Shown here in pieces: positions 1 to 4,608 of a stretch of 5,546 nucleotides of DNA. A model generated the notes under the pieces. It ran no database searches. It had not been told where the DNA came from and saw only the letters and a list, made by a program, of their open reading frames with translations. The position numbers and the translations under genes were made by a program. Origin of the DNA: CAYOVG01 sp964407285 (GTDB lineage Bacteria; Desulfobacterota; Syntrophobacteria; Syntrophobacterales; Syntrophobacteraceae); the NCBI GenBank assembly GCA_964407285.1, contig CAYOVG010000412.1, positions 1 through 5,546 on the forward strand, in the 5' to 3' direction. Position 1 is the stretch's first letter, and each line of letters opens with the position of its first letter.

Positions 1-1
1 C

Positions 2-580
2 TACCTGGTAACACCGGTCGGAGAAACCAGGGACGTCGCCCTGGAAGACGGTTCCCGGCCGATCCTGGACGGCCTGGCGAAAGTAACGGCATGGTTGCAG
101 GGGTTCCAGCAGGTCGTCCATAGGGAGCCCGAACCGGAACCCGAGGAAGATACCGGGGACACGGAGGATTCAACACCGACGGAGGAAACCGGAAGATCCG
201 CCCCTCGCGCATTCGGGGGAGCCGCGCCCGCCCCGGCGGGCATGACGCCGGGTGCGGCCGTGGTCGGCGGCGGTGAGGAACCGGTCTTTGTCGAAGGATC
301 TTATCATCTCAGGGTGCTGATCAGGAAGCTCCGGGCCTTCGAGCAGCTCATCGAGGAGCAGAAGTTTTCGAGGGCCGCCGTCGTGGGCAACGACATAAAC
401 GCGATCCTCTCCGATTTCGACCCGAAACTGTATTTTCCGAAGCTCTTTGCCCGGTACGCATACCTGCTCGCGACGAACATATCGGAACTGGCCGAATTCG
501 ACGAACAGAAAGAGACTATCGAATGGCATGCGCTCGAGGAATTCTACAAGGTGGACATCGACGGGTTCATCGATCTGTAG
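2..580 (+). CDS. Probable type VI secretion accessory protein, IglI/TssA-like, C-terminal part
   Basis: The frame is open from base 2 to the TAG at 578-580, so the 192 visible residues are the C-terminal part of a longer protein that starts upstream. Residues 1-40 look folded. Residues 41-95 are a linker that is first acidic and proline/glutamate-rich, then alanine/glycine/proline-rich. Residues 96-192 form a compact, mostly helical domain ending in 'FDPKLYFPKLFARY', then 'EWHALEEFYKVDIDGFIDL'. A terminal FDP-x2-YFP-x-LFA-x-Y helix followed by W-x-ALE-x-(L/F)Y-x-VD-x-(D/E)-x-F resembles what I recall of small type VI secretion proteins (the IglI family) and the C-terminus of TssA/VasJ proteins. 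That match is from memory, not a search. If right, the protein is a cytoplasmic component of secretion-apparatus assembly and a T6SS cluster lies just upstream. That these bases code is much more certain than the function. The next gene is 172 bases away and has its own promoter, so this probably ends an operon. Confidence 0.6.
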   Translation, partial: YLVTPVGETRDVALEDGSRPILDGLAKVTAWLQGFQQVVHREPEPEPEEDTGDTEDSTPTEETGRSAPRAFGGAAPAPAGMTPGAAVVGGGEEPVFVEGSYHLRVLIRKLRAFEQLIEEQKFSRAAVVGNDINAILSDFDPKLYFPKLFARYAYLLATNISELAEFDEQKETIEWHALEEFYKVDIDGFIDL

Positions 581-582
581 GC

Positions 583-610
583 GCGGGATGCCGGAGTAAC
601 CGGGACCCGC
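583..610 (+). terminator. Imperfect hairpin just after the stop codon, possible weak terminator
   Basis: Two nested arms are visible: GCGGG (583-587) pairs with CCCGC (606-610), and CCGG (591-594) pairs with CCGG (600-603) around an AGTAA loop, with a small internal loop between. It starts two bases after the TAG of the upstream gene, a usual place for an operon end. No T-run follows directly; the nearest T-rich tract is at about 646-657. It may therefore be an mRNA 3'-end structure rather than an intrinsic terminator. Confidence 0.25.
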
Positions 611-655
611 TCCCCCATGTTCAAAATCCATGGAGCCGTACCGAATTTTATTTCT

Positions 656-684
656 TTGCCCGGGTCGATACATATCCTTATAAT
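656..684 (+). promoter_or_regulatory. Sigma70-type promoter of the toxin-antitoxin operon
   Basis: A perfect TATAAT lies at 679-684, 17 bases after TTGCCC at 656-661, which matches four of six positions of TTGACA. Transcription would start near 691 and leave a leader of about 60 bases before the antitoxin ATG at 753. Type II antitoxins usually repress their own promoter, so an operator is expected to overlap this region. I see no strong long palindrome, only a weak cttgc/gcaag pair at 695-699 and 731-735. Confidence 0.6.
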
Positions 685-752
685 GAATTGGAAACTTGCG
701 CTCATCGGTCGGATCGGCATCTTCAGGCATGCAAGAAGGGATGACGAGAATC

Positions 753-971
753 ATGAATATCCAATATGTAGTTGACGACAAGGGAAACCGCATAGCCGTG
801 CAGATTCCCATGGACCAGTGGAAGATCATAAAAGCGGAACTCGAAAGTTATGACAGCGAAGACGAGACAACGGAAATTCTAGCCGATTCCGACATTATGG
901 AATCAATCGAGAGAGGAAGAGAACAGGTCAAGTCAAGGGTAGGCCGCCGAATCGAGGAAATTGATGTCTAA
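753..971 (+). CDS. Type II toxin-antitoxin system antitoxin (Phd/YefM- or RelB-like)
   Basis: This encodes a 72-residue acidic protein directly ahead of, and overlapping, a RelE/ParE toxin, so its role as the neutralising antitoxin and likely autorepressor rests mainly on context. The N-terminus (residues 4-30: YVVDDKGNR, IAVQIPMDQW, then a helix) has the strand-turn-strand-helix look of small antitoxins that open with 'VxDxxGxxxAVxxPxxxW'. Residues 31-42 are a charged linker. Residues 43-72 (LADSDIMESI onward) form an amphipathic helix of the kind that wraps the toxin. ATG 753 is chosen because the conserved part begins there. In-frame ATGs at 729 and 741 are possible: an AGAAGGG element at 734-740 abuts ATG 741 and sits 12 bases before ATG 753, so the ribosome site does not settle the start. 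G+C in sampled lines is about 45-52%, below the large neighbouring genes. The exact antitoxin superfamily is unsure. Confidence 0.8.
   Translation: MNIQYVVDDKGNRIAVQIPMDQWKIIKAELESYDSEDETTEILADSDIMESIERGREQVKSRVGRRIEEIDV
954..957 (+). promoter_or_regulatory. Ribosome binding site fixing the toxin start
   Basis: GAGG (954-957, within GAGGAAA) lies six bases before the toxin ATG at 964 and inside the antitoxin's last codons. It favours ATG 964 over the in-frame TTG at 961 and indicates translation of the toxin coupled to that of the antitoxin. Confidence 0.7.
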
Positions 972-1269
972 TGCCTGGACAGTATTCTTTACCGAAGAAG
1001 CTGAGGAAATGCTGTTACGCATTGAGGACCGGCGTGTCCGGAAGATCATCAAAACCAGGGCTGTGCGCTTGAACTCAGATCCCGAGATGCAGGGCAAGGC
1101 GCTTGGAGGAGACCTTGCCGGACTTAGAAGCGTTCGAGCGGTAGGGCAACGCTATCGCATAATCTACGAGGTAATAGCCGAGGATCATGAAGTCTGGATC
1201 ATTACCCTGGGAATGCGCAAAGCCGGTGATAGAGATGATGTGTATGAAGCTGCCAAACGGTTGAAATGA
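964..1269 (+). CDS. RelE/ParE family toxin
   Basis: The 101-residue product has the full RelE/ParE toxin layout and length. An N-terminal strand (W5-T10) is followed by two helices (about 11-38), then 'DPEMQGKALGGDLAGLRSVR', the strand 'QRYRIIYEV' (62-70), the strand 'VWIITLGMRK' (77-86) and a C-terminal helix from D91. The G-LRSVRAVGQRYRIIY block with a late RKxGDRxDVY block is characteristic of the RelE-like branch. Arg65, Arg85 and Tyr94 are candidates for the basic and aromatic residues that RelE toxins use in cleaving mRNA on the ribosome; ParE relatives instead inhibit DNA gyrase, and the sequence alone does not separate these. The gene overlaps the antitoxin by 8 bases, as expected for a co-regulated pair. 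It looks intact, with no frameshift or missing segment. It is probably acquired, given its lower G+C and its place between unrelated clusters. Confidence 0.9.
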   Translation: MSNAWTVFFTEEAEEMLLRIEDRRVRKIIKTRAVRLNSDPEMQGKALGGDLAGLRSVRAVGQRYRIIYEVIAEDHEVWIITLGMRKAGDRDDVYEAAKRLK

Positions 1270-1550
1270 GTACATCGAGATCAACTGAAGCACAAATACG
1301 GACCCCCCCGTGAAGCCCCTGCCCGCCACGCCGGAAGCATCGAACCTTGCACCCGCGTCATCCGGTTCTTCGAACCGGAGGCGGCGCTTGCCGGTCCGGC
1401 GCGTTATCCCGCCTGCGCCATGACCTGTGGAACTCGACGCCACCCCGGAAAGGAGCGGGAGCCTTTCGGCCCGGCGTTGCCCAAGTGGACGCCGCTGTCG
1501 GCGCGTCCCACCCCGCCGGGCCCGGAAAAGGGTTTCCACATACCGGGAAA
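1270..1550. other. GC-rich non-coding stretch between toxin and minus-strand small gene
   Basis: No frame on either strand gives a believable protein here; the open frames are arginine/proline/alanine-rich and lack ribosome sites. Line 1441-1500 is about 72% G+C, richer than the genes around it, whereas 1561-1740 drops to 42-48%. The stretch holds the hairpin at 1361-1379 and a weak GAAA-capped minus-strand hairpin near 1459-1472. It is also the 3' flank of the minus-strand gene ending at 1551, but no T-tract terminator is visible for either gene. Confidence 0.6.
1361..1379. repeat. Perfect 8-bp inverted repeat with 3-base loop
   Basis: TCCGGTTC (1361-1368) and GAACCGGA (1372-1379) are exact reverse complements around a TTC loop. 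The hairpin is strong on both strands and lies 92 bases after the toxin stop. Neither flank has a T-run, so it is not a standard intrinsic terminator. It could be a transcript-end structure, a palindromic dispersed repeat or a protein-binding palindrome. Confidence 0.55.
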
Positions 1551-1715
1551 CTACTCACAAGGAACGCAAACTCTTTCCTCGTTGATGCACTCATGACAGT
1601 CGGACCGATGACAAATCACACATTCCGTCGGTTTCGATTTAATATCGATGGACGATACCGCCCCGGCATCGATCAGTTCGTTTCTCGGACAATAATTACA
1701 GTCAAATAGGGCCAT
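1551..1715 (-). CDS. Small eight-cysteine zinc-finger-like protein, 54 aa
   Basis: Read on the minus strand from ATG at 1715-1713 to TAG at 1553-1551, this encodes 54 residues with eight cysteines in four CxxC pairs: C6/C9, C32/C35, C40/C43 and C50/C53, plus His36 and His41. That pattern strongly suggests a structural domain binding two zinc ions. The spacing CxxC-x4-CxxC between the second and third pairs is that of cross-brace fingers of the FYVE/RING kind, which would pair sites 1+3 and 2+4; a serial double zinc ribbon is the alternative. No other domain, signal peptide or membrane segment is present, so it should be cytoplasmic and may bind protein or nucleic acid. The start is well supported: GGAGG (1723-1727) sits seven bases upstream, and a perfect minus-strand TATAAT lies about 37 bases upstream. 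The gene is divergent from the adenylate cyclase. I do not recognise a family and assign no function. Base composition is more AT-rich than the non-coding flank downstream. Confidence 0.75.
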   Translation of the reverse strand: MALFDCNYCPRNELIDAGAVSSIDIKSKPTECVICHRSDCHECINEERVCVPCE

Positions 1716-1722
1716 GCTCTTT

Positions 1723-1727
1723 CCTCC
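1723..1727 (-). promoter_or_regulatory. Strong ribosome binding site of the small cysteine-rich gene
   Basis: The minus strand reads GGAGG here, within GAGGGAGGAAAGAGC, seven bases before ATG 1715. It is the best Shine-Dalgarno match in the window and the main argument that this short frame is translated. Confidence 0.75.
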
Positions 1728-1751
1728 CTCATTCCTATTCGGAATCTAAAC

Positions 1752-1757
1752 ATTATA
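1752..1757 (-). promoter_or_regulatory. Minus-strand -10 element of the small cysteine-rich gene
   Basis: The minus strand reads TATAAT at 1757-1752, a perfect -10, which would start transcription near 1745 with a leader of about 30 bases. The -35 position (1775-1780 at 17-base spacing) reads TATATC, a poor match, and no TG extension is present. The promoter may therefore need an activator. Candidate sites just upstream are the 10-bp palindrome TATCATGATA at 1782-1791 and the gatat repeats at 1767-1771 and 1775-1779. Confidence 0.45.
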
Positions 1758-1781
1758 GCGAGATGCGATATCTGGATATAC

Positions 1782-1791
1782 TATCATGATA
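1782..1791. promoter_or_regulatory. 10-bp perfect palindrome in the divergent region
   Basis: TATCATGATA is identical on both strands and lies between the minus-strand -10 at 1752-1757 and the plus-strand promoter at 1880-1907. Its position suits an operator for the small gene. It is short enough to arise by chance in this AT-rich patch. Confidence 0.25.
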
Positions 1792-1879
1792 AGCAGCATC
1801 CGCGCCCCGGTCCATATAACGGTGTTCCCGCGGGGGTATCCCGGTGAAAGCGGCTCACGCCCGCCACGCCAGTTAATGA

Positions 1880-1907
1880 TTGTTAAACCCTCCCCAGTTG
1901 TGATAAT
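1880..1907 (+). promoter_or_regulatory. Putative promoter of the adenylate cyclase gene
   Basis: TTGTTA (1880-1885, four of six to TTGACA) is followed after 16 bases by GATAAT (1902-1907, five of six to TATAAT), and TGT at 1899-1901 gives an extended -10. Transcription would start near 1914, about 20 bases before ATG 1935. This favours independent expression of the cyclase, divergent from the small cysteine-rich gene. Confidence 0.5.
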
Positions 1908-1934
1908 AGAAAGGACTGGAGAATACGCGGACAT

Positions 1935-4424
1935 ATGGATATCGTATTGCCGGACCCGATGGAGGCCATACCCCTTTTCACGGCGCGAACCGCCGGGCAT
2001 GGGGCGGTACGTCCGGGAGAACACGAAGGTCGGAAAAGGGATATGAGACGACACGAGGCCTTTGACGCAGATATCGGGACATCGCTCATCAGCAAGATCC
2101 TCGACCACCGGCTGCGGCAGTCCGATATCAGGAATATGCTCGAAGAACTCAGCGACGGCGGGAAGGAGCAGTTCCTGGACAAGGTTTCCAGTATGCTGGG
2201 CAGCCTGACCGCCCTCCTCGGCCTGACGAACCGGCTCTCGACCTCCCTCTCCCTCGACATGGTCCTCAAACACCTCGTCGAAGCCACCACGGAAGCGCTG
2301 AACGCCGAACGTGGAACCATCTTCCTCAACGATAAGGACGGCAACGAACTGTTCTCCCGCGTGGCGATGGGAGACCTGACCCAGGAGATCCGTTTTCCCA
2401 ACCACCTGGGAATTGCCGGAACCGTATTCCGGACCGGCGAGCCCATCATTATCCCCGACGCCTACGCCGACCCCCGCTTCAACCGCGAGATGGACAAGAA
2501 GACCGGATACAGGACCAGGAATATCCTCACGACCCCCGTAAGGAACAGAAACGGCGAGGTCATCGGAGTCGTTCAGCTCCTGAACAAGACCACGGGCGAC
2601 TTCAACGAAAGCGATCTGACCCTGCTCGACGCCATAGCGACGCAGGCGGCCGCATCGCTTCAAAACGCCCAACTCTACGAGCAACTCGAGAGGGCGCGAC
2701 AGGAGGAGCACCAGCTCTACGAATGCACCAAGGCGATCTGCTCGGAACTCCAGCTCACCGCGCTCCTCCAAAAAATCATGGAAACCACCAGCGCCATCCT
2801 GGAAGCCGACCGCAGCACCCTTTTCCTCCACGACGAAAAGACCGGCGAACTCTGGTCCGTGGTCGCCCAGGGGCTGGACAAAGTGCAGATCCGCTTCCCC
2901 TGCCGCCTCGGCATCGCCGGCAGCGTCTTCACCACCGGGCAGACCGTGAATATACCCGACGCTTACGAAGATCCCCGCTTCAACCCCGAAGTGGACAAAA
3001 AGAGCGGCTACCGGACGAGGTCGATCCTCTGCACCCCCATCGTCAACAAAGAGGGGAAAATCATCGGCGTCACGCAAGTGCTGAACAAAAAAGGCGGCCC
3101 CTTTACCCATATCGATGAAAACCGCCTCAAGGCGTTTTCCGCCCAGGCTTCCATCTCCATCGAAAATTCCCGCCTCTTCGAGGACGTTCTGAACATCAAG
3201 AACTACAACGAGTGCATCCTTCAGTCTCTTTCCAACGGCGTGATAACTCTCAATGAGAACATGGCCATCGAGAAGTGCAACGCCGCCGGGCTTCGGATTC
3301 TCGGACTCGAAGACGAATCGATCACGGGACTCCATATCAGCGAGGTGTTCTCCGGCGACAGTTCCTGGGTGGTGGACGCCGTGAGCAAGGTCCTGCAATC
3401 CGGGGAACAGGATGTGACCATGGATAACGAACTCATCCTGCACAACGGCAAGACCATCTCCATCAACCTGACGGCGGTCCCCCTCCTGAGCGTCAAGAGC
3501 GAACTCATCGGCTCCATGCTGGTCATTGAAGACATCAGCGGCGAAAAACGCATGAAAGGAACGCTGGCCAGGTACATGACCAAGCAGGTGGCGGACCAGT
3601 TGATGGAAAACGCGGAGACCATGCTGGGCGGACAGATCAAGCCCGCCACCGTTCTCTTTTCGGATATACGCAGCTTCACGACCATTTCCGAGCACTGCGG
3701 GCCGCAGGAAACCGTTTCGATGCTGAACTCCTATTTCACCGAAATGGTGGACATTATCTTCAACCACGGCGGCATCCTGGACAAGTACATCGGCGACGCC
3801 ATCCTGGCGGTATTCGGAGCCCCCTTCAGCACGGGCCGCGATGCGGACCAGGCGATCACGGTCGCCGTCGAGATGATGCGGGCCCTCAAATCTTTCAACG
3901 CCTGCCGCTGCCGGGAGAACAAACCCGGCATCAATATCGGGATCGGCATCAATACGGATGAAGTCCTGGTGGGCAATATCGGCTCCATGAAAAGAATGGA
4001 CTATACGGTCATAGGGGATGGAGTGAATCTTGCCTCGCGGCTCGAAAGCGCCACGAAATATTATGGAGTGAATATACTCATAAGCGGATCGACCTTGCAT
4101 AATCTTACAAATTCGTATTTAATGCGCGAGGTGGATTTCATTCAGGTCAAAGGGAAGACCAGACCAGTGGCGATATACGAAGTGCTGGAATTCCACGACG
4201 ATGCGTCTTTTCCTCATGCGAGGGAAGTCGCGCGGCGGTTCGAGGAAGGACTCGCGCTGTACCGGCAGTCCCGATGGAATGCCGCCGTCAGGGCCTTTGA
4301 AAGCGCCCTGGCCCTGCACCCCGGAGATAAGCTGTCCCGGATGTACGTTGACAGATGCCTTTATCTCCTTGAGAACCCTCCCCTCCCGGACTGGGATGGC
4401 GTGTGGGTGATGAAAGAAAAGTAA
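1935..4424 (+). CDS. Class III adenylate cyclase, GAF-GAF-PAS-cyclase-TPR
   Basis: This 829-residue cytoplasmic enzyme should convert ATP to cAMP. Domains in order: N-terminal helices (about 45-100), GAF-A (about 105-245), helical linker, GAF-B (about 270-413), PAS (about 422-533), linker helix, cyclase (about 568-748), TPR-like helices (about 764-797) and a DWDGVW tail. The layout recalls Anabaena CyaB1/CyaB2. Catalytic residues are all present: metal-binding Asp577 (FSDIRSF) and Asp621 (YIGDAI), adenine-contacting Lys617 and Thr691 (DYTVIGDGVN), and transition-state Asn698 and Arg702 (NLASR). Thr instead of Asp at 691 marks class IIIb, several members of which respond to bicarbonate. GAF-B has a complete NKFDE motif (N384, K385, F390, D394, E395), a feature of cyclic-nucleotide-binding GAF domains; GAF-A has N217, K218, F223 and D227 but Leu228 in place of Glu. 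No membrane segment is seen. ATG 1935 suits the upstream promoter, but GGAG at 1918-1921 is rather far. Recognisable sequence begins near residue 45, so ATG 2043 (giving 793 aa) remains possible. Confidence 0.95.
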   Translation: MDIVLPDPMEAIPLFTARTAGHGAVRPGEHEGRKRDMRRHEAFDADIGTSLISKILDHRLRQSDIRNMLEELSDGGKEQFLDKVSSMLGSLTALLGLTNRLSTSLSLDMVLKHLVEATTEALNAERGTIFLNDKDGNELFSRVAMGDLTQEIRFPNHLGIAGTVFRTGEPIIIPDAYADPRFNREMDKKTGYRTRNILTTPVRNRNGEVIGVVQLLNKTTGDFNESDLTLLDAIATQAAASLQNAQLYEQLERARQEEHQLYECTKAICSELQLTALLQKIMETTSAILEADRSTLFLHDEKTGELWSVVAQGLDKVQIRFPCRLGIAGSVFTTGQTVNIPDAYEDPRFNPEVDKKSGYRTRSILCTPIVNKEGKIIGVTQVLNKKGGPFTHIDENRLKAFSAQASISIENSRLFEDVLNIKNYNECILQSLSNGVITLNENMAIEKCNAAGLRILGLEDESITGLHISEVFSGDSSWVVDAVSKVLQSGEQDVTMDNELILHNGKTISINLTAVPLLSVKSELIGSMLVIEDISGEKRMKGTLARYMTKQVADQLMENAETMLGGQIKPATVLFSDIRSFTTISEHCGPQETVSMLNSYFTEMVDIIFNHGGILDKYIGDAILAVFGAPFSTGRDADQAITVAVEMMRALKSFNACRCRENKPGINIGIGINTDEVLVGNIGSMKRMDYTVIGDGVNLASRLESATKYYGVNILISGSTLHNLTNSYLMREVDFIQVKGKTRPVAIYEVLEFHDDASFPHAREVARRFEEGLALYRQSRWNAAVRAFESALALHPGDKLSRMYVDRCLYLLENPPLPDWDGVWVMKEK
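2391..3089 (+). repeat. Internal tandem duplication of the GAF core in the cyclase
   Basis: Residues 153-218 (bases 2391-2588) and 320-385 (bases 2892-3089) align without gaps at 44 of 66 identical positions by hand count. Shared blocks include LGIAG, PDAY-x-DPRFN, DKK-x-GYRTR and LNK. The copies are 167 residues apart, which is one GAF domain plus linker. This points to duplication of a whole GAF unit within the gene. Confidence 0.85.
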
Positions 4425-4437
4425 CCTCAATCCGCGA

Positions 4438-4500
4438 CTCACATTCAGCCCGACATTTCCTGCTGTTCGCCCGGTAACGGTTCCCGCTTCGGAATGTGAG
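4438..4500. repeat. 9-bp perfect inverted repeat in the spacer after the cyclase
   Basis: CTCACATTC (4438-4446) and GAATGTGAG (4492-4500) are exact reverse complements 45 bases apart. The match extends to GA-/-GTC with a one-base bulge. The pair starts 14 bases after the cyclase stop and ends 108 bases before the next likely start. It could close a stem in the intergenic RNA or be a pair of binding half-sites. No T-run follows, so a simple terminator is unlikely. Confidence 0.5.
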
Positions 4501-4608
4501 GTCCCCGCGGGAATGATCCTGCGTCTCATGCAACTCGAAACACTCACCGGCGATGACGTTCGGGTTCGGCCGCCTCCCGACGATCCGTCGCCCGTTGGAT
4601 ACTATTCT

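Noticed and set aside
170..829. 219-aa minus-strand open frame
   Set aside because: It spans two unrelated plus-strand genes and the promoter at 656-684, and shows no motif.
1075..1539. 154-aa minus-strand open frame
   Set aside because: It is antisense to the toxin, arginine-rich at its start and has no ribosome site; it is a by-product of high G+C.
1347..1709. 120-aa plus-strand open frame across the GC-rich block
   Set aside because: Its arginine/proline-rich composition, lack of ribosome site and lack of recognisable motif argue against it, and its 3' half is antisense to the better-supported eight-cysteine gene.
1899..1920. CRP-like half-site TTGTGA upstream of the cyclase
   Set aside because: Only one half of the TGTGA-N6-TCACA pattern is present; the bases are better explained as an extended -10 element.
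1786..2046. 86-aa plus-strand frame ahead of the cyclase
   Set aside because: It covers the putative cyclase promoter, lacks a ribosome site and has no domain-like pattern; the ATGA overlap at 2043-2046 is probably chance.
1746..4100. 784-aa minus-strand open frame antisense to the cyclase
   Set aside because: It is the complement of a gene whose domains and catalytic residues are fully accounted for on the plus strand; the long antisense frame follows from GC-rich third codon positions.
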